From the NCBI RefSeq assembly GCF_001039005.1, contig NZ_LDWR01000050.1, positions 186,001 to 250,000 of the forward strand: DNA of 64,000 nt, in the 5' to 3' direction. Of this stretch, positions 1 through 8,652 are shown piece by piece. The notes under the pieces are model-generated. The model saw only the letters and a program-made list of their open reading frames with translations. It was not told the origin of the DNA and did not search any database. Every line of letters begins with the position of its first letter. Position 1 is the first letter of the stretch. A program made the position numbers and the translations under genes. This stretch comes from Burkholderia cepacia. GTDB taxonomy: Bacteria > Pseudomonadota > Gammaproteobacteria > Burkholderiales > Burkholderiaceae.

Positions 1-1124
1 AGCTGCGCACCGATCTCGGGCTGAACAGCACGGAGTTCGGGCTGCTCACGTCGACGCCCGTGCTGACCGGAGCGTTGATGCGCTTGCCGCTCGGCACGTG
101 GACCGACCGCTTCGGCGGACGCATCGTGATGACGGTGCTGCTCGTCGTGTGCGCGGTGCCCGTCTATATCGTCAGCTACGCGACGCAGCTCTGGCAGTTC
201 CTGCTGATCGGGCTGTTCCTCGGTTGCGTCGGCGCGTCGTTCGCGGTCGGCACGCCGTATGTCGCGCGCTTTTTTCCGCCGCAGCGGCGCGGGCTCGCAA
301 TGGGCGTGTTCGGCGCGGGCACGGTCGGCGCAGCCGTCAACCTGTTCGTCACGCCGCTGCTGCTCAATGCGTACGGCTGGCGCTTCGTGCCGCGCGCGTA
401 TGCGGTCGCGCTGCTCGTCACGGCCCTGATCTTCTGGTTCGCGTCGGCGCCCGATCCGGGCGCGGGCAAGCGCGGCGGTTCGCTGCTCGATTCGTTCAAG
501 GTATTGCGCGACCCGCGCGTGTGGCGGCTCTGCCAGTACTACTCGATCACGTTCGGCGGCTTCACCGCGCTGTCGCTGTGGATTCCGCAGTACCTGAAGA
601 GCGAATACGGGATGTCGCTCGTGATGGCGTCGGCGTTCGCGGCCGGCTTCTCGCTGCCGGGCTCGGTGCTGCGTGCGCTCGGCGGCGCGCTGTCCGATCG
701 CTTCGGCGCGCATGCGGTCACGTGGTGGGGGCTGTGGGTCGCGTGGATTGCGCTGTTCCTGCTGTCGTATCCGGCGACCGACTTCGTGATCCACACGATC
801 GACGGCACCGCGACGCTGAACGTGTCGATGCCGGTGGCCGGCTTCGTCGCGCTGACCTTCGTGCTCGGTGCGGTGTTCGCGCTCGGGATGGCATCGACCT
901 TCAAGTACGTCGCCGACGATTTCGCGGACAACATGGGCGTCGTCACGGGGATCGTCGGGCTCGCGGGCGGGCTCGGCGGCTTCCTGCTGCCGATCCTGTT
1001 CGGCGTGCTGCTCGACCTGCTGCGCGTGCGCACGACCTGCTTCATGTTCCTGTACGGGATCGTGTGGGTGTCGCTGATCCTCATCTATCTGTCGGAAGTG
1101 CGGCGCACGCCGGTCACGGGCTGA
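1..1124 (+). CDS. narK: NarK-type nitrate/nitrite MFS transporter, 5' end cut off
   Basis: The last 373 residues of a major facilitator superfamily permease run in from the left edge; the reading frame begins at base 3. Two MFS loop signatures are visible (GTWTDRFGGR near the start and GGALSDRFGA in the middle), together with about ten hydrophobic segments. The glycine-rich run GLAGGLGGFLLP near residue 300 matches the second nitrate signature of the NarK/NRT (NNP) family, which moves nitrate in or nitrite out across the inner membrane. That assignment is family knowledge; substrate is inferred. In this family narK normally sits beside narGHJI, which would lie left of the window, and the molybdenum cofactor genes at 25-29 kb would serve such a reductase. 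The protein ends TPVTG at a TGA stop. Confidence 0.85.
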   Translation, partial: LRTDLGLNSTEFGLLTSTPVLTGALMRLPLGTWTDRFGGRIVMTVLLVVCAVPVYIVSYATQLWQFLLIGLFLGCVGASFAVGTPYVARFFPPQRRGLAMGVFGAGTVGAAVNLFVTPLLLNAYGWRFVPRAYAVALLVTALIFWFASAPDPGAGKRGGSLLDSFKVLRDPRVWRLCQYYSITFGGFTALSLWIPQYLKSEYGMSLVMASAFAAGFSLPGSVLRALGGALSDRFGAHAVTWWGLWVAWIALFLLSYPATDFVIHTIDGTATLNVSMPVAGFVALTFVLGAVFALGMASTFKYVADDFADNMGVVTGIVGLAGGLGGFLLPILFGVLLDLLRVRTTCFMFLYGIVWVSLILIYLSEVRRTPVTG

Positions 1125-1247
1125 CGATGGCGGTTCGATACACTTGCGCGATGTCGGGAAAGCTCGGCGTCGCGTAAGCGCATCGTGGTGCGGGGAAGCC
1201 CTCGCACGACGTATCCGGCCGCACGCGCTTCTGTCAAACTGGCGCCC

Positions 1248-2969
1248 ATGAAACCGCGCCTCGCTTCACCGCCTTCTCCCGATTCCGCGCCTGCGCCCGC
1301 AGGCTTTCCCGACGCCGACGAACTGGCCGCGCTGCGCGCGTGGTACGCGGGCATGACCGTGCGCCAGGCCGTCGAGCGTTACCTGCCCGATCGTCTCGGC
1401 GCCGGGCGGTCGGCGCGCGGCGTGATCGGCGGCATTCGCCGCCGCCTCGTGCGCGTCGCACGGCAGGCCGGTCGGCCCGATCTTGCCGAGCGGCTCGGTC
1501 ATCCCGACGGTGAGCGTTTACGGGAGGCGAAAGCGGCTAACGAAGCGATCGGCATGTTGCGTCACGCGCGCGCGCCGGCGCCGCAGATCAGCGATGACGT
1601 CGGCCTGTGGTTGCCCGCACGCGCGGTTGCCGCACTGCGTGCGCACGGGATCGCGACGCTCGCCGATCTCACGGTGCGGATTCCGCGCCGGCGCCAGTGG
1701 TGGAGCGCGATCGCGGGCCTCGGCGTGGCCAGCGCGCGCCACATCGAGGCGTTCTTCGCCGCGCATCCGGACCTGACCGAACGGGCGCGCGCGCTGATCG
1801 CCGCGACGCCGCGCGGCAGCATCGTGCCGTGGGAGCAGTTGAAGCTGCCGCACGAGGTCGATGGCTCGGCCGGCACGTTCCGCGCGCCGCGCGCGACCAG
1901 CACGCTCGACGCGGACAACGATTACGCGGCCGTGCACGCATGGCTGTCGCTGCACGAATCGGCCGCGACGCGGCGCGCTTACCGCAAGGAAGCCGAGCGG
2001 CTGATCCTGTGGGCGATCGTCGAGCGCGGCCGCGCGCTGTCGTCGCTGACGACCGAGGATGCGGTTGCGTATCGCGCATTCCTGCGGCGCCCGACGCCGC
2101 ACGAGCGCTGGGTCGGGCCCGTGCGGCCGCGCAGCGCGCCCGACTGGCGGCCGTTCTCGGGTGCGCTGTCCGCGCGTTCGGCGGCGTACACGTTGTCGGT
2201 GCTCGGCGCGCTGTTCCGCTGGCTGATCGAGCAGCGCTATCTGCTCGCGAATCCGTTCGCGGGCGTCAAGGTGCGCGACACGCGCGGCGCGAACGCACTC
2301 GACACGTCGCATGTGTTCACCGAAGGCGAGTGGCTGCTCGTCCGCACGATCGCCGACGGGCTCGAGTTCCGCAAGGAGGCGTCGTCCGGCTGGACGCCGG
2401 CCGCCGCGCAACGGCTGCGCTTCATCCTCGATCTCGGTTATGCGACGGGGCTGCGCGCGAGCGAGCTGGTCGGCGCGATGCTCGGCGACATCGAGACGGA
2501 CGCGCACGGCGATGCGTGGCTGAAGGTGATCGGCAAGGGACGCAAGGCCGCGCGCGTCGCGCTGCCGCCGCTGGCACGTACTGCGCTCGATCGTCACCTG
2601 GTCGCGCGCCGGTTGCCGGTCACGCCGGCGCGCTGGCGGCCCGATACGCCGCTGATTCCGAGTCTTGCGGAAGACGATGGGGCGGCGATCACGAGCGTGC
2701 GGTTGTGGAAGGTGATGCAGCGCTTCTTCGCGCAGACCGCCGACGCCGTCGATGCCGACAACCCCGCGCTCGCGCAGAAGCTGCGGCAGGCGAGCCCGCA
2801 CTGGATGCGTCATACGCATGCGACGCATGCATTGGCGCGCGGCGCGGAGTTGACGACCGTGCGCGACAACCTGAGACATGCGTCGATCTCGACGACGTCG
2901 ATTTATCTGCATGGCGACGATGTGAAGCGCGCGCGGCAGATGTCGAGCGCGTTTGCGGCAGACAAGTAA
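1248..2969 (+). CDS. Tyrosine recombinase / phage-integrase family protein with long N-terminal domain
   Basis: A 573-residue tyrosine recombinase. The C-terminal catalytic domain (about residues 375-570) shows the family residues in order: Arg in ATGLRASEL, Lys in GKGRKAARV, His-x-x-Arg in HWMRHTHATHAL, His in LRHASISTTS and the nucleophile Tyr in SIYLHGD. A SAM-like core-binding domain lies at about 220-330. The first about 190 residues form an extra domain of the kind seen in integrase-associated DUF3701 proteins, with a helix-hairpin-like stretch around GIATLADLTVRIP. I chose the ATG at 1248 because the upstream in-frame extension is Arg-rich and has no ribosome site. No attachment site, tRNA or phage gene is adjacent, so it is an orphan; a strong terminator follows directly. 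Its substrate is unknown. Confidence 0.85.
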   Translation: MKPRLASPPSPDSAPAPAGFPDADELAALRAWYAGMTVRQAVERYLPDRLGAGRSARGVIGGIRRRLVRVARQAGRPDLAERLGHPDGERLREAKAANEAIGMLRHARAPAPQISDDVGLWLPARAVAALRAHGIATLADLTVRIPRRRQWWSAIAGLGVASARHIEAFFAAHPDLTERARALIAATPRGSIVPWEQLKLPHEVDGSAGTFRAPRATSTLDADNDYAAVHAWLSLHESAATRRAYRKEAERLILWAIVERGRALSSLTTEDAVAYRAFLRRPTPHERWVGPVRPRSAPDWRPFSGALSARSAAYTLSVLGALFRWLIEQRYLLANPFAGVKVRDTRGANALDTSHVFTEGEWLLVRTIADGLEFRKEASSGWTPAAAQRLRFILDLGYATGLRASELVGAMLGDIETDAHGDAWLKVIGKGRKAARVALPPLARTALDRHLVARRLPVTPARWRPDTPLIPSLAEDDGAAITSVRLWKVMQRFFAQTADAVDADNPALAQKLRQASPHWMRHTHATHALARGAELTTVRDNLRHASISTTSIYLHGDDVKRARQMSSAFAADK

Positions 2970-2982
2970 GTAAGCGGAAGGT

Positions 2983-3011
2983 GCGGACGCGTCACGTCCG
3001 CGCCATTTTTT
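2983..3011 (+). terminator. Intrinsic terminator after the recombinase gene
   Basis: A 7-bp perfect stem (GCGGACG at 2983-2989 and CGTCCGC at 2995-3001) with a 5-base loop is followed closely by six T residues at 3006-3011. It begins 13 bases after the recombinase stop codon. Confidence 0.8.
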
Positions 3012-3206
3012 GTGAAGCGCCATCGGGCGATTCATCGGGCTGCGATGCAACTGTCAGGTGTGTCAGGAGATTGTTGGCCGGAAAGGACGCCCCTGCCTGA
3101 ATGCGTTTTCGGTCGACGAATCGCCGACGTGCCGCAACGTACCCGCCGATAAAACGGAACGGTCCGGCACACACGGCGGTCATACTTTTTTCACCAGGAG
3201 CAACAG

Positions 3207-3530
3207 ATGGCATCGAGCCAGAGTACGGTCGATTTCATCGTCGAGCAGATGGCGGCGGCCGGTACGGTATCGGCCCGCAAGATGTTCGGCGAATTCGGCA
3301 TCTATTGCGACGGCAAGATGGTTGCGCTCGTCTGCGACGACTGGCTGTTCGTCAAGCCGACGCCCGAAGGCCGCGCGTTTCTCGGCACCTGCGACGAAGG
3401 CCCGCCGTATCCGGGCGCGAAGCCGCACCTCGTGATCGCCGGCGATCGCTGGGACGACCGCGAATGGCTGTCGGCGCTGATCCGGATCACGGCCGCGCAA
3501 TTGCCCGTGCCGGTGAAGCGGAGCCGCTAG
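3207..3530 (+). CDS. TfoX N-terminal domain protein
   Basis: A 107-residue protein made of a single TfoX/Sxy N-terminal domain. Diagnostic stretches are SARKMFGEFGIYCDGKMVAL and the LFVKPTPEGRAFL segment; the C-terminal TfoX domain of the long competence regulators is absent. A good ribosome site (AGGAGC) lies eight bases before the ATG. Proteins of this short type are common in Burkholderia as stand-alone genes; a role in competence is not established for them. It is flanked by the terminator at 2983 and an exported protein gene, so it is probably monocistronic. Confidence 0.8.
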   Translation: MASSQSTVDFIVEQMAAAGTVSARKMFGEFGIYCDGKMVALVCDDWLFVKPTPEGRAFLGTCDEGPPYPGAKPHLVIAGDRWDDREWLSALIRITAAQLPVPVKRSR

Positions 3531-3631
3531 CGGCCATGAACCCCGCGTAACCACGCGTAACGTCGTGCCGGGCGCAGGCGTATTCTGTGAATCATGCGCG
3601 CGACCATCGCGCCCCCGGCGGGAGCACAAGA

Positions 3632-4552
3632 ATGAAGACATCCGGACATCCGCGCGGCACGTGGCGTGCCCGTCGCGTCTGGCACGCGCTCGTCGCGGCC
3701 GTGTGTGTCGGCTGGAGCGTGCTGTCGTTCGGCGCGGAGGGCGGCAACGGCGCGGCGGCGCTGCTCGACCGATACCACAGCCTCGGCGCGCAACTGAAGG
3801 ACAACGCGTTTCGCCGGCCGCTCTACCTCGAATCGTCGGAGTCGTCGTCGTCGCTGAAGGGCGACATCTACGCGGTGGTCGACTATCCGTTCGCGGTCGT
3901 GAACGGCCAGCTCAACGATTCCGCGCAAGGCCCCGCGAACTGGTGCGCGGTGCTGATCCTGCACCTGAACACGAAGTACTGTCATGCATCGAGCGGCAGC
4001 AACGGCCCGGTGCTCGACGTGAACGTCGGCCGCAAGATCCAGCAGAAGCTGTCGGATACCTATCGCCTGGAGTTCCGCTATCGCGTGGCGGCCGCAACGG
4101 CCGACTACTTCCAGGTCGACCTGACCGCCGACAGCGGTCCGATGGGCACGAAGGATTACCGGATCGCGCTGGAGGCCGTGCCGGTCGGCGCATCGCGCAC
4201 GTTCCTGCATCTCACGTATTCGTACGGCTTCGGCACGGTCGGCCGGATGGCGATGAAGACCTACCTCGCAACAGTCGGCAGCGAGAAGGTCGGCTTCACG
4301 CCCGCCAGCGATGCATCGGCCACGCAGCCGCAATACATCGGCGGCGTGCGCGGGCTGCTGGAGCGCAACACGATGCGCTACTACCTCGCGATCGACACGT
4401 ATCTCGCGACGCTCGACAAGCCGCTCGACCAGCGCCTCGCGCGCTGGTTCGACGCGACCGAGCAGTATCCGCAGCAACTGCACGAAGTGGAGCGGAGCGC
4501 ATATCTGCAGATGAAAGCGCAGGAGGTTCAGCGGCAGCAGGCGGCGCGGTAG
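3632..4552 (+). CDS. Exported protein of unknown function
   Basis: A 306-residue protein that I do not recognise. Residues 1-35 form a signal peptide: a basic start (RGTWRARRVW), then a hydrophobic run and a likely cleavage after LSFGA, so the product should be periplasmic or outer-membrane associated. The mature part has alternating beta-like stretches (for example YRLEFRYRVAAATADYFQVD) and two cysteines near residues 115 and 126 (NWCAVLILHLNTKYCHA) that could form a disulfide. The C-terminus is Gln/Arg-rich. The ATG at 3632 was chosen over an earlier in-frame ATG at 3587 because it gives the signal peptide and follows a GGGAGCA ribosome site. It converges on the binding-protein gene that ends at 4578. 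Confidence 0.65.
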   Translation: MKTSGHPRGTWRARRVWHALVAAVCVGWSVLSFGAEGGNGAAALLDRYHSLGAQLKDNAFRRPLYLESSESSSSLKGDIYAVVDYPFAVVNGQLNDSAQGPANWCAVLILHLNTKYCHASSGSNGPVLDVNVGRKIQQKLSDTYRLEFRYRVAAATADYFQVDLTADSGPMGTKDYRIALEAVPVGASRTFLHLTYSYGFGTVGRMAMKTYLATVGSEKVGFTPASDASATQPQYIGGVRGLLERNTMRYYLAIDTYLATLDKPLDQRLARWFDATEQYPQQLHEVERSAYLQMKAQEVQRQQAAR

Positions 4553-4577
4553 GCGGCGCCTGCTGCCGGTCTGCCGC

Positions 4578-5729
4578 TCAGTTCGACGCGCCGCCGACCG
4601 TGCGGATGCTGTGCCACTGCCCCTGTTCGACGCGGAACAGCGTGTAGGGCGGCTTGATCAGGTCGCCGCGCTCGTCGAACGAGATCTTCCCGGTCACGCC
4701 CGTGACTGACACGCCGGGCAGGCTCGCGACGATCTTGCCGCGATCGACCGAATCGGCCTTGCGGACCGCCGCGATCATCGCGAGCGCCGCGTCATACGCG
4801 AACGGCGCATACAGCTCGACGTCCTGGTTGAAGCGTGCCTTGTAGCGCTGCGCGAACGCGATGGCCGACGGCAGCTTGTCGAGCGCCGGGCCCGGTTCGA
4901 GATCCTGCGTGCCTTCGCCCGAGTTGCCGGCGATCTTCAGGAATGCGTTGCTTTTCAGCGCGCCGGCGCCGAACAGCTGCGCGCGGATGCCGAGCGAGCG
5001 CATTTGCTTGACGAGCATCGCACCCTGTTCGTCGAGCCCGCCGAAGAACAGCAGGTCGACGTTGCTGCTCTTCATCGTCGTCAGGATGGCGCGGAAATCG
5101 ACGGCCTTGTCGTTCGTGTATTCGCGGTCGACGACGCTGCCGTGCGCGTCCTTCACGCCTTTCTCGAACGCGTCGGCAAGGCCCTGGCCGAACGCGGTGC
5201 GGTCGTCGATGATGCCGATCCGCTTCGCCTTCAGCTGCTCGACCGCGAAGCGGCCGGCCACCACGCCGCCGACGCCGTCGTGCCCCATCGTGCGGAACAC
5301 GTTCTTGAAGCCTTGCATGGTCAGTTGCGGATTGGTCGAGCCGGGCGTGATCATCGCGACGTTCGCCTGCCGGTAGACGGCCGACGCGGGGATGCTGCAG
5401 CCCGAGTTGTAGTGGCCGATCACGCCGACCACGCCGTCGTCGACGAGTTTCTGCGCGACCTGGATCGCGATGCGCGGATCGGCCTGGTCGTCCTGCACGT
5501 CGAGCACGAAGCGCACGGGCTTGCCGCCGACGGTCGGATGCTTCGCGTTCTCCTCGTCGAGCGCGAGCTGCGCACCGTATTGCAGATCCTTGCCGACTCG
5601 CGCGACGGGCCCCGTCAGCGGACCGGCGAAGCCGATCTTGACGGTTTCCGGGTCCGCGGCCTGCGCGGATGCGGCGACCGTGCCGATCGAGCAGACGGCC
5701 AGCCATACCAGCCAGTTACGACGATTCAT
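4578..5729 (-). CDS. Branched-chain amino-acid ABC transporter substrate-binding protein (LivK-like)
   Basis: A 383-residue type I periplasmic binding protein. It has a signal peptide of about 24 residues (cleavage after SAQA), then the family start VKIGFAGPLTGPVA, and the ligand-loop segment VIGHYNSGCSIPASAVYRQ typical of LivJ/LivK proteins. Such proteins capture Leu/Ile/Val or related amino acids and feed a LivHMGF permease; no permease gene is adjacent, so it must share one or be orphan. It has a strong ribosome site (AAGGAGG). It lies 40 bases after the stop of the DadA-like oxidoreductase on the same strand, which suggests that one transcript couples uptake of an amino acid with its oxidation; the exact ligand is unknown. 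Confidence 0.85.
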   Translation of the reverse strand: MNRRNWLVWLAVCSIGTVAASAQAADPETVKIGFAGPLTGPVARVGKDLQYGAQLALDEENAKHPTVGGKPVRFVLDVQDDQADPRIAIQVAQKLVDDGVVGVIGHYNSGCSIPASAVYRQANVAMITPGSTNPQLTMQGFKNVFRTMGHDGVGGVVAGRFAVEQLKAKRIGIIDDRTAFGQGLADAFEKGVKDAHGSVVDREYTNDKAVDFRAILTTMKSSNVDLLFFGGLDEQGAMLVKQMRSLGIRAQLFGAGALKSNAFLKIAGNSGEGTQDLEPGPALDKLPSAIAFAQRYKARFNQDVELYAPFAYDAALAMIAAVRKADSVDRGKIVASLPGVSVTGVTGKISFDERGDLIKPPYTLFRVEQGQWHSIRTVGGASN

Positions 5730-5769
5730 GATGCATGCCTCCTTGCAGTGGTTGAAATCGCGGCGCGCG

Positions 5770-6999
5770 TCAGAATCGCGCGGCCCGGTAAGGCGTGAGG
5801 TCCAGCGGCGGCGCGCGCTGGGCGACGAGGTCGGCGACGATCCGCCCGGTGATGCCGGCGAGCGTCACGCCGAGATGCTGATGCCCGAACGCGTGGATCA
5901 CGCGTGCGCTGTCGCGGGCGCGGCCGATGACGGGCACGCCGTCCGGCAGTGTCGGGCGGAAGCCGAGCCAGCTGCGCGTCGGCGCGCCGAGCGACGGCAG
6001 CGCCTCGCGTGCTGAGCGCGTGAGTAGCGCGACGAGCGACGGGTTCATCGGCGCGTCGAAGCCGCCGAGTTCCACGGTGCCGGCCGCGCGCAGCCCTTCG
6101 TCGAGCGGCGTCATGTAGAAGCCGCGTTCGGCCCAGCCGACCGGCCGCGTGACGATCCCTTCGTGCGCGGCGAACTGCACGTGATAACCGCGTTCGGTAT
6201 CGAGCGGCACCGCATCGCCGCAGGCGGCCGCGAATGCGCGCGAGCGCGCGCCCGCGGCAATGACGACATGGTCGAACGCACGCACCGCACCGCCCGCATG
6301 GACGTTCACGCCATCGCCGGCGGGCTCGATCCGCTCGACGCGCTCGCGTTCGAGCGTCGCGCCGCCGGTTGCCAGATGCGCGAACAGTTCGCCAAGAAAG
6401 CCGTGCGGATCGGAGAAATGCCAACTGCCGACGAACAGCACGCCGCGCGCGAAGATCGGCGCGAGCGTGGGCTCGAGCCGGCGGATCGCGTTCGCGTCGA
6501 GCAGCTCGAACGGCACGCCGAGCCGGCGCCGCAGCGCGAGCGACGGCTGCGCGGCATCGAACGACGCCTGCCGCGCATACAGGTACAGGCACTCGCGCGG
6601 CCGCACGAACGCCGCGAGCCGCGTGGTCGAGAGCAGCGGCGCATAACCGTCGGCGGCGCGCGACAGCAGCGCGGCCAGCGCGCTCGCGCTGCGCTGGTGG
6701 CGCTCGGGTGTCGATGCGAGCAGGAACCGCGCGAGCCACGGTGCGCCACGCAACAGGTATGGCCAGCGGATACGCAGCGGGCTGTCGGCGGCAAACAGGA
6801 AGTGCGGGAGGTCGCGGAACACGGACGGGCCGTTCACGGGAACGCAGCCGTACGGCGCGAACGTCGCGGCGTTGCCGAACGACGCGCCGTGGCCGACGCC
6901 GGCCGGATCGAACAGCGTCACGCGATGCCCGTCGCGCTGCAGCCAAGCCGCCGCGCCGAGCCCGATGAAGCCTGCACCCACGATGGCGACGTTCGCCAT
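5770..6999 (-). CDS. FAD-dependent amino-acid oxidoreductase, DadA-like
   Basis: A 409-residue flavoprotein of the DAO/DadA family. The N-terminal Rossmann fold is clear (VAIVGAGFIGLGAAAWLQRD), and the C-terminal end has the family segment IHAFGHQHLGVTLAGITGRI, where the flavin ring is bound. Family members oxidise D-amino acids or secondary amines to imino acids and pass electrons to the membrane or to oxygen. I chose the start at 6999 because it follows a GGAGGGG ribosome site; the longer form from 7029 has none. It is transcribed away from a MocR-type regulator gene, with shared operator-like repeats between them, and precedes the binding-protein gene at 4578. The substrate is inferred to be an amino acid; it is not proven by sequence. 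Confidence 0.85.
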   Translation of the reverse strand: MANVAIVGAGFIGLGAAAWLQRDGHRVTLFDPAGVGHGASFGNAATFAPYGCVPVNGPSVFRDLPHFLFAADSPLRIRWPYLLRGAPWLARFLLASTPERHQRSASALAALLSRAADGYAPLLSTTRLAAFVRPRECLYLYARQASFDAAQPSLALRRRLGVPFELLDANAIRRLEPTLAPIFARGVLFVGSWHFSDPHGFLGELFAHLATGGATLERERVERIEPAGDGVNVHAGGAVRAFDHVVIAAGARSRAFAAACGDAVPLDTERGYHVQFAAHEGIVTRPVGWAERGFYMTPLDEGLRAAGTVELGGFDAPMNPSLVALLTRSAREALPSLGAPTRSWLGFRPTLPDGVPVIGRARDSARVIHAFGHQHLGVTLAGITGRIVADLVAQRAPPLDLTPYRAARF

Positions 7000-7024
7000 G
7001 ACGCATCCCCTCCGGCACACATGG

Positions 7025-7217
7025 TTCACACAAAGTTGAGATCAAGAATCACACAGTAATTTTTTGTGTGCAATCAAAATGAGATTGTGTGGCGCTAGTG
7101 TTTACCCGATTCCAAACGGCTGATTCAACAGACTTTTCCGTTGACGTTTGACGGGCAGGGGATGTCATATACAATCGCTGGGCAGGTCAAAATGGCAGAC
7201 AAACGCTTTTTGTGTGG
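7025..7217 (+). promoter_or_regulatory. Divergent control region with repeated TTGTGTG boxes
   Basis: Five copies of a short element lie between the oxidoreductase and the MocR gene: TTCACACAA at 7025-7033, ATCACACAG at 7048-7056, TTGTGTGC at 7064-7071, TTGTGTGG at 7085-7092 and TTGTGTGG at 7210-7217. The first two are in opposite orientation to the others. A sigma70-type promoter for the MocR gene fits TTGACG (7148-7153), 16-base spacer, TACAAT (7170-7175). MocR proteins usually bind direct or inverted repeats in such shared regions; binding here is inferred. Confidence 0.55.
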
Positions 7218-7230
7218 TCACAGGCGACAA

Positions 7231-8643
7231 ATGGCATCAGACAAACTTTCCGGCGAGCGCGATGGCGGTGCGCCGGCGCAGGCGAAGCGGCCGACTTATG
7301 TCGAGGTATCGAGCTCGATCGAGGCGGAAATCCGCAACGGCATGTATCCGCCGGGCAGCCGCCTGCCGCCGCAGCGCCAGCTCGCGACCGAGCTCGGCAT
7401 CAACGTGTCGACCGTGTCCCGTGCGTACAAGGAACTGCAGCTGCGCGGCCTCGTGATCGGCAGCAAGCGCCGCGGTTCGCTCGTCACCGGCGGCGCGATG
7501 CCGAGCATCGAGCCGGCCCGTGCGTCGCTCGCGGCGGGCAACGGCGTGATCGACCTGACCGTGAACCGCCCGGCGACCGGCGAGTTTCTGGCGAGCCTCG
7601 CGCAGACCTTCGGCACGCTGCCGAACGACCCGCGTTTCGCCGCCTTGCAGGAATACCAGCCGCCGCAGGGGCCCGAGTGGGCACGCGCGGCCGGCGCGCA
7701 ATGGCTCGCCGCGCCCGGCTTCGCGCCGTCGCGCGACCAGGTGGTCGTCACGAGCGGCGCGCAGCATGGGCTGTACGCGGTGCTGAACAGCCTGATCGGC
7801 ACCGACGGCGTGATCGTTGCCGACCGCCTCACTTACTACGGGCTCAAGGCGCTTGCGCCGGTATTCCAGTTCGAGATCGTCAGCGCGCCGGCCGACGACG
7901 ACGGCCTGCTGCCCGACGAGATCGAGCGAATCTGCCAGCGCATGCCGGTCAAGGCGATCTTCGTCGTGCCGAACCTGCAGAACCCGACCGTGACGACGAT
8001 GAGCCTCGCGCGCCGGATGGCGCTCGTCGACGTCGCGCGGCGCCATCACGTGACGATCATCGAGGACGATGTGTACGGGCCGCTCGTGCGCGACCGGTTG
8101 CCGGCGATCGCGGGGCTGTGTCCCGAGCTGACGTTCCATATCGGCGCGACGTCGAAGATTCTGGCGCCCGGGCTGCGCCTCGGCTACCTGAGCTGCCCGC
8201 GCGACAGCGTCGCGCTGTGCGCGGAAGCGGTGCGCACGACCGCATGGATGCCGGCGCCCACGTCGATGCTGATCGCGACGGTATGGATCGAGGACGGCAC
8301 CGCCGAGCGGATCATGGCCGCGCAACTCGCGGAGATCCGCGCACGCGTCGATCTCGCGCGGGAACTGCTGCCGGCCGGGCAGCTGAAGTCCGACCCCGCG
8401 TGCATGTTCGTGTGGTTGCGGCTGCCGCCGCCGTGGCGGGCCGACGACTTCGCGGCGAACGCGAAGGCGCGCGGCGTGATCGTGATGCCGTCGTCGACGT
8501 TCGCGGTCGATCGCGCGGAAATCGAGCACGGCGTGCGCATCAACCTCGCGTGCCCGGCCACGCGCGACGAGCTCGTCAACGGGCTGCGGATTCTGTCCGG
8601 CACGCTGAAGGACCGGCCGCGCGCACTGTTCGGCTCGATCTGA
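7231..8643 (+). CDS. MocR-type regulator: GntR DNA-binding domain fused to aminotransferase domain
   Basis: A 470-residue MocR/GntR-type transcription factor. Residues 15-80 carry the winged helix-turn-helix (AEIRNGMYPPGSRLPPQRQL, then TELGINVSTVSRAYKELQ). Residues 110-465 form a fold-type I aminotransferase domain with the PLP lysine in HIGATSKILAPGLRLGYL and the Asp-x-x-Tyr element EDDVYGPL. Such proteins sense PLP or an amino compound and control nearby genes, here probably the divergent DadA-like gene. Start choice is open: ATG at 7231 keeps the operator copy at 7210 untranslated; an in-frame ATG at 7192 would add 13 residues. The promoter predicted at 7148-7175 places the transcript start near 7182, compatible with either. 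Confidence 0.85.
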   Translation: MASDKLSGERDGGAPAQAKRPTYVEVSSSIEAEIRNGMYPPGSRLPPQRQLATELGINVSTVSRAYKELQLRGLVIGSKRRGSLVTGGAMPSIEPARASLAAGNGVIDLTVNRPATGEFLASLAQTFGTLPNDPRFAALQEYQPPQGPEWARAAGAQWLAAPGFAPSRDQVVVTSGAQHGLYAVLNSLIGTDGVIVADRLTYYGLKALAPVFQFEIVSAPADDDGLLPDEIERICQRMPVKAIFVVPNLQNPTVTTMSLARRMALVDVARRHHVTIIEDDVYGPLVRDRLPAIAGLCPELTFHIGATSKILAPGLRLGYLSCPRDSVALCAEAVRTTAWMPAPTSMLIATVWIEDGTAERIMAAQLAEIRARVDLARELLPAGQLKSDPACMFVWLRLPPPWRADDFAANAKARGVIVMPSSTFAVDRAEIEHGVRINLACPATRDELVNGLRILSGTLKDRPRALFGSI

Positions 8644-8652
8644 CGCCGTCGC

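Noticed and set aside
1518-3050. 510-codon open frame on the minus strand
   Set aside because: Antisense to the tyrosine recombinase, low-complexity Arg-rich translation.
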